A DNA stretch of 18,006 nucleotides from assembly GCA_015486445.1 (NCBI GenBank), contig WFRT01000135.1, positions 1 through 18,006 on the forward strand, read 5' to 3'. Below are positions 7,283 through 15,334 of this stretch, piece after piece. The stretch's first letter is position 1, and the number at the start of each line of letters is the position of its first letter. This DNA is from Pseudomonadota bacterium (GTDB lineage: Bacteria > Desulfobacterota > Anaeroferrophillalia > Anaeroferrophillales > Tharpellaceae). The translations under genes were made by a program, and so were the position numbers. The notes under the pieces are model-generated. The model did not search any database and was not told the origin of the DNA. It was given only the letters and a program-made list of their open reading frames with translations.

Positions 7283-7942
7283 CTACTGGCCCGGCCGGGC
7301 TGGGCTTTTCGTGGCCGGGGCCGGGCTCGCCTTTTTCAGAACCTCGCCCTTCTCCACCAGCTTGACAAAGTGACAGAGTTCGCAGCGTTCTTTTTTTCGC
7401 TCGGCCAAGTGGCATTTGCCGGCAAAACAGCCCTGCATCCGGGGCCGGTTGGTAGGCAGCGAGTACTTGTCGTGGGCAACCGCGTAGTGGCAGACCAGAC
7501 AGCTGTCGATCTTGACCTTCTTGCCTTTGAAGTGTTTGGCGTGCGAGATCTTGATGATCCTCGTTTTCTTCACCTCTTTGAGAGTCGGAATCTCGGGGTG
7601 ACAGCGCAGACAGTTGGCATTGAGCACTTCCGGTCCGCTGTTGAAATGGATCGGGATAATCTTGTCGCGGTAGTGGATAATGAGGTTGGTGCCATCCTCC
7701 GGAAAGGCTTTCAGGTGCTTGGTATGGCATTCGTAACAGGTCACTTGAGCGGCCGGATGGGTATGGGATTCCTCCCACATCTGGTGAATCACCGGATGAC
7801 AGCCCTGACAGAGTCCGTCGTCCTTGTCGGTATAGCGGGCCACTGCGAAAAAACCCACGACCACGGACACCATAACACCGATAATCAGGCTGGTTTTCAG
7901 CCACACCGGCAGATCATTGAAAAAATCGAGATCTATTTTCAT
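7283..7942 (-). CDS. Membrane-anchored hexahaem c-type cytochrome (NapC/NrfH-like architecture)
   Basis: The 219-residue product has one N-terminal transmembrane anchor (about 13-36, WLKTSLIIGVMVSVVVGFF) without an obvious cleavage site, then a periplasmic domain. It has six haem-attachment motifs: CQGCH (45), CYECH (69), CLRCH (111), CLVCH (148), CFAGKCH (172, the wide CX4CH type) and CELCH (187). The first motif close to the helix and the single anchor resemble NapC/NirT/NrfH quinol dehydrogenases, which pass electrons from menaquinol to a periplasmic partner; this role is inferred. The tail after 200 is basic and rich in Ala and Pro. The ATG at 7940-7942 follows a GGGTG. It lies 93 nt downstream of the molybdopterin-family gene and 9 nt upstream of the CaiB-family gene. 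It may be an extra subunit of the upstream complex or its electron exit. Confidence 0.88.
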   Translation of the reverse strand: MKIDLDFFNDLPVWLKTSLIIGVMVSVVVGFFAVARYTDKDDGLCQGCHPVIHQMWEESHTHPAAQVTCYECHTKHLKAFPEDGTNLIIHYRDKIIPIHFNSGPEVLNANCLRCHPEIPTLKEVKKTRIIKISHAKHFKGKKVKIDSCLVCHYAVAHDKYSLPTNRPRMQGCFAGKCHLAERKKERCELCHFVKLVEKGEVLKKASPAPATKSPARPGQ

Positions 7943-7999
7943 ACCATTTCACCCAAATGACAGTCCGGTAAAACCATCCCGAGACTTGAATTTACTTCA

Positions 8000-8027
8000 C
8001 ACTGAAACCAGAATCCTGAAACCTGAA
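8000..8027. repeat. Degenerate tandem 7-bp repeat, four units
   Basis: The 93-nt gap between the molybdopterin-family gene and the hexahaem cytochrome gene contains four consecutive 7-bp units: CACTGAA, ACCAGAA, TCCTGAA, ACCTGAA. A further similar unit (ACTTGAA) occurs at 7984-7990. The rest of the gap shows nothing beyond the ribosome site of the cytochrome gene. Confidence 0.6.
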
Positions 8028-8035
8028 GCTGCAAA

Positions 8036-10336
8036 CTACTTTTTCCACACCTGCACCCGGGGGTTGAAAGAGATGGTCCCGGCCAGTTCTTCATCAAGCC
8101 GGTTTTTGAGGATGCTGCGCACATTGACGCCATTGCCCTGCTTGTGCCACCAGATCGGCTCCTTCTTGTCCCAGGAATCGAGACGGAAAGAAAAAGGCGT
8201 AAAATGGAGCGGCTTGTGAATCAGCAGGGCCCGGGTCATGGGGTCGCTCTTGGCGATGGTCTCGCCCTTGGCCACCCGCCCCAGGGCGCTGTGTCCAAGT
8301 CCGAAAGCGATGGCCACGCACTGGGGATGGATGGCCTCGGTCAGCCAGGCCCTGGTCATCACCGAACCGGAGCCGCTCACAAGCCGGACTTCGTCGCCTT
8401 CGGCAATCCCGAGCCGGGCCGCCCGGGACGGATGAATCCAGAGCGGGTTGTCATGGCGCAGTTCCGCCAGGTACTTGCAGTTGGCGGTTTGATTGTCGAG
8501 TACATGCCAGCGGTAGGGAATCAGACAAAAGGTGTCGACTCCCCGCCAGGCCTCTTTTTCGCTCAGGGAAACAAGGTCTTCCAAGGTGGCGCTGATCCTG
8601 GTCCGTGGCGCGGCCGGACGCGAATCATAGACCTGGAAGCCTTTTTCCCGCAGCCCGGCAAAATCGATGCCGACCCGGGCATAAGCCGGGCCCTTGAGAA
8701 ATTTTTCAAAACCTTCCACGACCCGCGGGGCGTCCGCAGCCCGGCCGCCGCCCAGGACCTCTTTCAGTTCGAGAACAATCTGATTGAACTCCCGGGCTTC
8801 CTCCACCGGCTGTCGCGGCGCTTCGGAAAAGAGAATATCAAGATTTTTGATTTTGGCCTGCCGCAGCAGCAGGATCTCGTCCTGGTAGCGGGAGACCGGC
8901 TGCCGCAGGGACAAAACCCGCCGGCCATCGGCAAGGGGCTGATCGAAGAGCCCCCAGCTTTCCAGTTCCGTGGCCACCGGAAGCACGAGATCGGCATACC
9001 GGCTGGTTTCGCTCAGGTGCGTATCGATCGCTACATGAAAAGGAATCAGGTAAGTATTGCGCCAGTAATCCTGCTGTTCGTCGGCGTTGCAGGTGGTGTA
9101 GACCGGGTTGCAGGCATAATTGATGACCGCCGACTTCACTCGGCTGAGCGCGAACCAGTCCAGGGACACCACCTGGCGATCCTGCTCCCCGGCAGCCGTT
9201 TCAGCCAGCGGTTCGGCCCGGCCCTCGGCCTCGTCGAAATAAAAGACCCCGCCTTTGCGGCCCACGGCCCCGAGCAGCACGTTGAGCAGTTCGATGGCCA
9301 CGGCACTGCGCCGGCCCTCGGGCGCGTTCAGCAGTTCCTCGTCATAGATCACCATGGCCGGCTGCCGGTGTACCAGCTCCCGGGCCAGGCGCTTGATCTC
9401 GCCGGCCTTGAGGCCGATGGCGGGACCGACCTTTTCCGGCGAATAATCCTTCAGAACCCGTTTCAGATCATCAACATCAAAGCTCTGCCGGGCCAGGGAC
9501 CCGCGGTCGTAAAGCCCCTCCCGGAGCAGGCAGATGGCCAAGGCCCGGGCGAGGTCGCCGTAATCGGCGGGATTGAGGGGAATCCAGCGGTCACTGCGGC
9601 CCCCGGTATTGCTGAGCCGACCGGCAACCGTCACCAGTTTGGCCCGGTTTTCAACCCGGCCCTTGATCAACAGCTGTACGTCATGCACCATCTCCGTCCC
9701 CTTGGTATAGGGGTCGGCGGCAAAGTTGAGAATAAAGCGGGTATTGGCAAAATCATAGCGACAGCCGGCAGCTCCGTAAAGGTAGCGACGCAGGCTTTTG
9801 AGCGACCGGTCCGGATCGTTCTCGACCACCAACGCCTTGGGAAACAGGGCCCGCAGATCCCCATCCAGCAGTTCCCGGCGACCGAACATCAAGGCCAGAC
9901 CGCGGCCCCCGTTTTCAACATACGGAGTCAGCTTTTCCGCCGTGATGCGATAGGCCTCCTCCCAGCTGATTTCGCGCCATTGCCCGGAACCGCGCTTGCC
10001 GACCCGCACCCGCGGCTTCAGGATCCGGTCGGGGTCGTACAAACGACCAAGCTGACCGTAGGCCCGGGCACAAAGCTTGCCGTGGTTGAGAGGATGCTCC
10101 GGGTTGCCGTGCAGCATGACGACCCGGTCTCCTTCGCGATAGGAAATCAGGCCGCAGTGATTGGCGCAGAGAGTGCAGGTTGTGGGCCGGGGGTTGCGAT
10201 ACTTGCGCAGGGTCCTGGCCTGCTGACGATTCCACGGTTTGCGCTTCTGTTCCGCCAGCTTCAGGGGGTTGGGCAGGGCCAGAGCTCCACTTCCCACGGC
10301 TCCGAGTTTTATGAATTTTCTGCGGTCAAGTTTCAT
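8036..10336 (-). CDS. Tat-exported molybdopterin oxidoreductase-family subunit (QrcB/PsrA/ActB-like)
   Basis: The 766-residue protein starts with a Tat signal (DRRKFIKLGAVGSGALALP, residues 4-22) and is expected in the periplasm. Cys54, Cys57, Cys61 and Cys89 make a [4Fe-4S] motif (CTLCANHC, then KLCARA). The residue after the last Cys is not the usual Lys of CxKG. The MopB fold continues to a C-terminal dinucleotide-binding domain (about 630-700, PLWIHPSRAARLGIAEGDEV). In the segment where catalytic members carry the Mo/W ligand, this protein reads GAAGCRYDFANTRFILNFAAD. The YDFA context resembles QrcB and ActB, which are structural electron-transfer members without a substrate site, so it may not be a Mo enzyme (inference). 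The ATG at 10334-10336 has AAGGTGG upstream. It is 67 nt after the NrfD gene. Bound cofactor and substrate are unknown. Confidence 0.88.
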   Translation of the reverse strand: MKLDRRKFIKLGAVGSGALALPNPLKLAEQKRKPWNRQQARTLRKYRNPRPTTCTLCANHCGLISYREGDRVVMLHGNPEHPLNHGKLCARAYGQLGRLYDPDRILKPRVRVGKRGSGQWREISWEEAYRITAEKLTPYVENGGRGLALMFGRRELLDGDLRALFPKALVVENDPDRSLKSLRRYLYGAAGCRYDFANTRFILNFAADPYTKGTEMVHDVQLLIKGRVENRAKLVTVAGRLSNTGGRSDRWIPLNPADYGDLARALAICLLREGLYDRGSLARQSFDVDDLKRVLKDYSPEKVGPAIGLKAGEIKRLARELVHRQPAMVIYDEELLNAPEGRRSAVAIELLNVLLGAVGRKGGVFYFDEAEGRAEPLAETAAGEQDRQVVSLDWFALSRVKSAVINYACNPVYTTCNADEQQDYWRNTYLIPFHVAIDTHLSETSRYADLVLPVATELESWGLFDQPLADGRRVLSLRQPVSRYQDEILLLRQAKIKNLDILFSEAPRQPVEEAREFNQIVLELKEVLGGGRAADAPRVVEGFEKFLKGPAYARVGIDFAGLREKGFQVYDSRPAAPRTRISATLEDLVSLSEKEAWRGVDTFCLIPYRWHVLDNQTANCKYLAELRHDNPLWIHPSRAARLGIAEGDEVRLVSGSGSVMTRAWLTEAIHPQCVAIAFGLGHSALGRVAKGETIAKSDPMTRALLIHKPLHFTPFSFRLDSWDKKEPIWWHKQGNGVNVRSILKNRLDEELAGTISFNPRVQVWKK

Positions 10337-10403
10337 CTTATTCCACCTTGAGAAAGAATCGCCGATCTCAAACCGCCGCCCCGGGCAGTCGATCCGGCCG
10401 TCA

Positions 10404-11303
10404 CTACATCAGGGGCAGGGCCTGCCCGCCGTACACGGTAACAATCCGCATCGCCAGGATACCCACCATGTTCATCAGGGCGGCGACCGTCAACCAGAAA
10501 TAGCTGTTGCGGGTCCTGGGTATCATGACGATAATCATCGGAATGATTTTCCCGATCAGGTTTTCGACAACGACGAAGAAAAACGACATCTTGCCGAACA
10601 GCATGAAATGGGCGACCTCCTTGCCTTCCAGCTTGGAGTAGAGAAGCACGCTGTAGTCGCAGAAAACCAGAAAGAGGTCGACCACCAGGAGCCAGCCCAG
10701 GATCTTGGCCAGGCTGACCACCAGATCCTTGTTGATCACCTTTTCCTTGGTGAAAAAGCGGTCCCGGATCATGATCAGCAGAATCATCATCGAAACCCCG
10801 GAAACCATGGCCGAAAACAGAAAGACAATCGGCATCAGGCCGGTGTTCCAGTAGTCGCGGGCCACGGCCAGGGCCAGGATCCAGCCGGTGTAGCCGTGCA
10901 CGGCCAGGGCCATGGGAATCCCGATCAAACCGAAAATCTTGGTCAACTTCATGTTGCCCTTGAACATGAAGATCCCGTAGATAATCGAGTTTAACGGGTA
11001 GAGCATCAGCAGGAAAGCCCCGTAGGACATCGCCGACACCGGGTTGAAATAGACGAAATGGTTCCAGACCGACTTGATCGGCCAGCCCACCTGCATCAGG
11101 AGAAACTGCGGCGCTAAAAGCAGCAGCAGTACGGCCGCGACCACCCCCATCTTGCTGGCGGGCTTGTACTTGGTCATCCCGAACCCGTAAGACATGGTGG
11201 AAATCATGAACGAACCGGCGGAAAGCCCCGTACAGTAGAAATAGTACGAGATCAGGAATGCCAGGGTGGTCTGGTAATGAACATCGAAGACTACTTTTCC
11301 CAT
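10404..11303 (-). CDS. NrfD/PsrC-family quinone-interacting integral membrane subunit
   Basis: The 299-residue polytopic protein has about eight transmembrane segments, for example TLAFLISYYFYCTGLSAG near the start, VVAAVLLLLLAPQFLLM, PIVFLFSAMVSGVSMMILL and YFWLTVAALMNMVGIL near the end. The segment FGLIGIPMALAVHGYTGWIL carries the His typical of this family. NrfD, PsrC, QrcD and ActC proteins bind menaquinol near the periplasmic side and pair with a four-cluster ferredoxin. Here that ferredoxin is encoded directly upstream, and the ATG at 11301-11303 overlaps its 3' end by 13 nt, with a GGGAGG about 10 nt before the start. The overlap suggests translational coupling and fixed stoichiometry. 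Whether it reduces or oxidises quinone, or moves protons, cannot be told from the sequence. Confidence 0.93.
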   Translation of the reverse strand: MGKVVFDVHYQTTLAFLISYYFYCTGLSAGSFMISTMSYGFGMTKYKPASKMGVVAAVLLLLLAPQFLLMQVGWPIKSVWNHFVYFNPVSAMSYGAFLLMLYPLNSIIYGIFMFKGNMKLTKIFGLIGIPMALAVHGYTGWILALAVARDYWNTGLMPIVFLFSAMVSGVSMMILLIMIRDRFFTKEKVINKDLVVSLAKILGWLLVVDLFLVFCDYSVLLYSKLEGKEVAHFMLFGKMSFFFVVVENLIGKIIPMIIVMIPRTRNSYFWLTVAALMNMVGILAMRIVTVYGGQALPLM

Positions 11304-11926
11304 ATCAGTTCAGCCTCCCGTTTAATCTCCAAAGTCGCCGGATCAAACCCGATGTAATAAACCCGGGGATCGGTTCCCATTTCAGGCTTCAACCGCGCCA
11401 CCGGCCGGGTCGCGATCAACCGGGAAACCTCGCTCTCGGGATCTTTGAGGTTGCCGAAAATACGGGCGCTGTTGGGACAGGCCTCAACGCAACTGGGCTG
11501 GAGCCCGGCATCGACCCGGTTATGGCAGAAGTCGCACTTGTCAATCATGCCTTTCAGGGGGTGAATGTACCTGACCTCGTAAGGACAGGCCGACATGCAG
11601 TAACGACAGCCGACACAGAGATGGGGGTCGACCATGACGATCCCGTCTTCGCGCTGCCAGGCCGCCTTGACCGGACAGACCTTGCAGCAGATCGGGTCTT
11701 CACAGTGATTGCACAGGGTCGGCCGAAAAGCGCGGACAACGTTGGGGTAACGGCCTTTCTCGATCTCCTTGACCCAACTGCGCCAGATACCCAGAGGCAC
11801 GTCATTTTCAATCTTGCAGGCGATTTCGCAGGTATGGCAGCCGACGCAACGGTCGAGATCTATGACCATCCCCCAGCGGGGCAGATCCTTTTTCCCCTCT
11901 TTCTTGTCTTCATGCGGATTGGACAT
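11291..11926 (-). CDS. Four-cluster [4Fe-4S] ferredoxin subunit (PsrB/NrfC/QrcC type)
   Basis: This 211-residue electron-wire subunit has four Cys blocks: CVGCHTCEIACK, CNHCEDPICCKVCP, CVGCRYCMSACP, and CDFCHNRVDAGLQPSCVEACP (split here as CDFC then PSCVEACP). All 16 canonical ligands are present, plus one extra Cys in the second block (ICC). No Trp or Ser replaces a ligand, so no [3Fe-4S] cluster is predicted from the motifs. There is no signal peptide; by analogy with Psr-type enzymes it would cross the membrane bound to the Tat-exported partner. The ATG at 11924-11926 is 2 nt after the upstream cytochrome stop, and its GGGAG lies inside that gene. In the complex it should link the NrfD quinone site with the molybdopterin-family subunit and cytochromes. 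Confidence 0.95.
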   Translation of the reverse strand: MSNPHEDKKEGKKDLPRWGMVIDLDRCVGCHTCEIACKIENDVPLGIWRSWVKEIEKGRYPNVVRAFRPTLCNHCEDPICCKVCPVKAAWQREDGIVMVDPHLCVGCRYCMSACPYEVRYIHPLKGMIDKCDFCHNRVDAGLQPSCVEACPNSARIFGNLKDPESEVSRLIATRPVARLKPEMGTDPRVYYIGFDPATLEIKREAELIWEK

Positions 11927-11928
11927 GG

Positions 11929-13029
11929 TTATTCTCCCTCGCCCCCTTCCTTGCGATAATGTGCGGCCGCAGCCTTAAGGATATAATAGATAAGCCACAA
12001 AGCAAACCCGGCGGCCAGCAGCAGCAGGATCAGGCCGTAGAGATTACGGGCACACCAGACCGGGTACTGGTTCTGGTAGTCGGGATAGAGATGAAAAGGT
12101 CCCAGGCCGGCCAAGGATACGTTTTTAATCTTCTTGGAAGTATCATGACAGCGGCCGCAGGGAGCGTCGGTGACCTTCTTGCCGTGGACGGCGTTGCCCT
12201 GGTGGCAGTCGATGCAGTTGCCGCGGTCGTAATCAAAGCTCATATCTCCCTTGCGATGGGCCTCGAGCCGGAAACTGGCCAGACGCTCCATCAGGGTGTC
12301 GAGCCTGCGCTCCTTGTGGCAGGCGCCGCAGGAGGCGGCAAGGTTTGCGCGATTGACGGTCGAGCGCGGATCCCGCTTGCCGAAAACATAGTGACGGGTG
12401 TGACAGTTGTAGCAGTTCGGGGCATTTTCCTTGCCGGCAATAAAGGCTTTGCCGTGCTTGCTTTCCCTGTAGTAACTGTCGCCGACCAGCTTTCTCCTCG
12501 GCATCCGGACGCCTTTTTTCCGCAAACGCTCCCGGGCCCCGTACGGAAACACCCCTTTGATCTTCGAATGGCAGGCCAGGCAGTTGACTTTCTGAAACCC
12601 CGACCGGCAGTGGCGGCTGGCGGCGGCATCTTCGTGGCAGTCAATGCATTCCAGTTTCTGGCCGTGCTTGGTCTGCTTGAACCTGTCGAGGTCGATGTAG
12701 AGTCTGGCCGGAGAACCATCCAGGCTGCCGGCCGCCAGATGCTTTTTCCCGTGGCACTTGAGACACTCCTTGTTGGTCCTCGGTTTCTCAACCTCGGGCG
12801 GAATCGGCAAAAGCTCTTCGCTTCCGGCGGGGGCCGCAACCGCTGTTGGTGCGGACGCGGCGGTCGTGTGCACTTCGACTCCGTCCCCGGCCGCCCGGAC
12901 CGCCACCGGCCGCGCCAGCCCGACCGCCAGCAAGCCACAGGCCACAACCATGACAGCCAGCACCCTCAGGCCTCCGGCCAGGAGCCTTGCCGACCCGGGG
13001 GAATTATGTTTGTCAGTCATTTTAAGCAT
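11929..13029 (-). CDS. Heptahaem c-type cytochrome with C-terminal membrane anchor
   Basis: The chosen start is the ATG at 13027-13029 (MLKMTDKHNS), because GGAGG (13036-13040) lies 6 nt upstream. It overlaps the EMO-like stop codon, giving an 8-nt overlap. A longer frame to 13083 runs into the upstream gene and lacks such a site. The 366-residue product has a Sec signal (RLLAGGLRVLAVMVVACGLL, cleavage likely after VRA near residue 47) and a low-complexity Ala/Pro spacer. Seven CxxCH motifs follow: CLKCH, CIDCH, CLACH, CYNCH, CGACH, CIDCH and CGRCH. One transmembrane helix lies near the C-terminus (about 330-352, LYGLILLLLAAGFALWLIYY) with a short charged tail. It belongs with the downstream ferredoxin and NrfD genes, recalling QrcA-, ActA- or Geobacter Cbc-type quinone:cytochrome complexes; the exact family is not recognised. 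Confidence 0.9.
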   Translation of the reverse strand: MLKMTDKHNSPGSARLLAGGLRVLAVMVVACGLLAVGLARPVAVRAAGDGVEVHTTAASAPTAVAAPAGSEELLPIPPEVEKPRTNKECLKCHGKKHLAAGSLDGSPARLYIDLDRFKQTKHGQKLECIDCHEDAAASRHCRSGFQKVNCLACHSKIKGVFPYGARERLRKKGVRMPRRKLVGDSYYRESKHGKAFIAGKENAPNCYNCHTRHYVFGKRDPRSTVNRANLAASCGACHKERRLDTLMERLASFRLEAHRKGDMSFDYDRGNCIDCHQGNAVHGKKVTDAPCGRCHDTSKKIKNVSLAGLGPFHLYPDYQNQYPVWCARNLYGLILLLLAAGFALWLIYYILKAAAAHYRKEGGEGE

Positions 13030-15007
13030 CCCCAACCTCCAGGGCGTCCGCCACCAGTTCAACCACGTCTTTGACCTTGACATCTTCTTCCCGATTATGA
13101 AACTTCATACCGTCTTCAAACATCACCATGCAGAAGGGACAGGCGGTTACCGCGATTTCGGGATCTTTCTCCAGCGCCTGGGCAGCCCGGTTGTCGTTGA
13201 TCTTGGTCCCCAGGGTCTCTTCCATCCACATCCGACCGCCACCGGCGCCGCAGCAGAAACCGCGCTTGTGGTGGCGATCCATTTCCGCCAGTTCAAGGCC
13301 CGGCAGGTCCCTGAGGATCCGGCGCGGAGCCTCGTAGATTTCATTGTAGCGGCCGAGGTAGCAGGAGTCGTGGTAGACTGCCCGGGCGGCCAGCGGCCGG
13401 CTCAGGCGCAGACGCCCCTCATCCAGGAGCCGGGCCAGGTACTCGGTGTGATGCATGACATTGTAGTCACCCCCCAGCTGTTTGTAGTCCTTCTTCAGGG
13501 TGTTGTAGCCGTGTGGACACATGACCACGATATTCTTTACCCCGTAACCATTCATGGTTTCGATATTTTCCATGGCCAGCATCTGGTAGAGGTACTCGTT
13601 GCCCATCTTGCGGGCCGAATCCCCACAGCATTTTTCTTCCGTGCCCAGAATCGAAAAAGAGACCCCGGCCGCCTGGAGAACCTTGACGAAAGCAGTGGAA
13701 ACCTTCTTGTAACGGTCGTCGAAGGAACCCGAACAGCCGATCCATAAAAGCAATTCGACATCACTGTTCTCGGCCATGGTGGTAACCCCGAGTTCCTTGG
13801 CCCAGTTGCCCCGGTCGGCCCAGCCGATGCCCCAGGGGTTGGAGTTGTTTTCAAAATTTTTGAAAACGGTCTGGACCTCGGAGGGAAAACTGCTCTCCAT
13901 CAGGACCAGGTTGCGGCGCAGGTCGACGACCTTGTCGACATGCTCGACATACATCGGGCAGACCTCCATGCAGGCCCGGCAGGTGGTGCAGGACCAGATC
14001 TGGTCGTCGGTCAGGTAGCCGCCGATCAGGGTCTTCTCCTCATCCGGCAACCCCCAGGCGATATCTTCGCCGGCGGCCTTGCATTTCTTAATTGTATCGG
14101 CCTTGTCGTAGAGACACTGGCGTATGTCCTGAACCAGCTGTTTCGGGGTCAGGGGCTTGTCGGTAAGGTAGGCCGGGCAGTTGTCCTGGCAGCGGCCGCA
14201 ACGGATGCAGGCATCGGAATCCATCAGCTGCTTCCAGGTGAACTGGTGGACATGGGCGACCCCGAAGGTCTCCGAATTTTCGATGTCGAGCAGGGAAACC
14301 ACGCCCTTGGGCTTGAGCGAGCGGTAGTAGTTGTTCAGGGTGCCGGCCACCACATGGAAAAGCTTGGTGTAAGGGGTGGTGGCGATGAGCAGGATGACCG
14401 AATAGAAGTGGATACGCCAGACCCAGCGGATGGCGGCGGCGCATTTCTCGGGGCCGAACTGGACGAAGTTGATGCCGAAAAACGACCCCAGGGGGGCGTA
14501 CCAGGCGTAGCCCTTGGGGGTGACGACTGCCAGCCGCAGCCCCTCGACCACGAAACCGCTGAGGAAAATGAAGGCCAGCCAGAGCAGCAGGATAAGATCC
14601 TCCCGGCCCCGTTCATCAAGCCGGTCGGCTTTCTTGACATAGCGGCGGACAAAGGCGATCCCCAGCCCGGTCAGGGCCAGGCCGCCGACCAGGTCGAGAA
14701 TTAGCGAGACACCTTCGGCTTCGCCGGGCGAGAGGGCCGGAATCCGGGCCTGGGCGAAGACCACAAAAACAAAGGGAACCAGGAAACCGAAAAAGAGGAA
14801 AAAATGCATCCAGCCCGGCAGGGGCTCCTCGAGAATGCGATCGTGGCCGACCACCGAGGCGAACATCGCGGCAAAACGCCGGCCGGAATCACCCCCGCGA
14901 GCCTCCGGCTCACCGACGGCCCGCCAGCGCGCAATCTTCCTGGCGCTTCCGTACAGCAGAAGTGCCAGACTCAAGCCGATTACCAAAAGATCAAGTGAAT
15001 TCAGCAT
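13022..15007 (-). CDS. EMO-like membrane Fe-S oxidoreductase (ETF:menaquinone oxidoreductase)
   Basis: The start is taken at the ATG 15005-15007 (MLNSLDLLVIGL), with GGGGAAAGAGAGG upstream; the open frame extends 29 codons further without support. The 661-residue protein has a NarI-like haem b membrane domain (residues 1-225) with His68, His200 and His218 as possible ligands. Two [4Fe-4S] sites follow (Cys267/270/273/277 and Cys340/343/346/350), then two HdrD-type CCG domains. The second CCG set is complete (Cys549, Cys585-Cys586, Cys623, Cys626). The first has Cys425 and Cys460-Cys461 but ends CPHG, with Gly500 in place of the last Cys. This architecture matches EMO of syntrophic fatty-acid oxidisers, which re-oxidises ETF and reduces menaquinone. 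Being first in a run that ends in etfBA supports this; activity is inferred. Confidence 0.9.
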   Translation of the reverse strand: MLNSLDLLVIGLSLALLLYGSARKIARWRAVGEPEARGGDSGRRFAAMFASVVGHDRILEEPLPGWMHFFLFFGFLVPFVFVVFAQARIPALSPGEAEGVSLILDLVGGLALTGLGIAFVRRYVKKADRLDERGREDLILLLWLAFIFLSGFVVEGLRLAVVTPKGYAWYAPLGSFFGINFVQFGPEKCAAAIRWVWRIHFYSVILLIATTPYTKLFHVVAGTLNNYYRSLKPKGVVSLLDIENSETFGVAHVHQFTWKQLMDSDACIRCGRCQDNCPAYLTDKPLTPKQLVQDIRQCLYDKADTIKKCKAAGEDIAWGLPDEEKTLIGGYLTDDQIWSCTTCRACMEVCPMYVEHVDKVVDLRRNLVLMESSFPSEVQTVFKNFENNSNPWGIGWADRGNWAKELGVTTMAENSDVELLLWIGCSGSFDDRYKKVSTAFVKVLQAAGVSFSILGTEEKCCGDSARKMGNEYLYQMLAMENIETMNGYGVKNIVVMCPHGYNTLKKDYKQLGGDYNVMHHTEYLARLLDEGRLRLSRPLAARAVYHDSCYLGRYNEIYEAPRRILRDLPGLELAEMDRHHKRGFCCGAGGGRMWMEETLGTKINDNRAAQALEKDPEIAVTACPFCMVMFEDGMKFHNREEDVKVKDVVELVADALEVGDA

Positions 15008-15244
15008 AGCCTCTCTTTCCCCGCTCCCGGTTCCAACCGGCAACTTGACTGATAAAAAAGAAGGAACCTGTTCAATCCGGCCCGACCTCCGCAAAATCCG
15101 GATCCCGGCCGCTCAGTGGCTACCCGTGATTCCCGCAACCATCCCGGGACCACTTGAAACCAATTAATTATTTAATTTTACAAAATCAAAAAAATTCCCA
15201 TCCCGGCACGGATTACGCGACCCCGGTTTCAAACCCCCGGCGCA

Positions 15245-15260
15245 GGGTCTCGTGAGACCC
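15245..15260. promoter_or_regulatory. Inverted repeat in the leader of the EMO-like operon
   Basis: GGGTCTCGTGAGACCC has 7-bp perfect arms around two bases. In the minus-strand transcript it would form a compact hairpin about 240 nt before the EMO-like start codon. No T-run follows directly, so it is not a standard terminator. It could be an operator or a leader structure; both are inference. Confidence 0.4.
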
Positions 15261-15334
15261 CCCAGAGCAAACAAATAAAACACATTAAAACAATTAGTTA
15301 CAAACAAACAACCGGGGCTCTGCCGGAGCAAAAA

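Noticed and set aside
8144..10351. Long plus-strand open frame of 735 codons opposite the molybdopterin-family gene
   Set aside because: It is an antisense shadow caused by GC-rich codons in phase. Its translation is rich in Gly, Pro, Gln and His with no family motif, while the opposite strand has clear Tat and Fe-S motifs.
13030..13083. Upstream start for the heptahaem cytochrome (MSRSKTWLNW)
   Set aside because: It lies inside the EMO-like gene without a ribosome site, while the ATG at 13029 has GGAGG at ideal distance and precedes a normal signal peptide.
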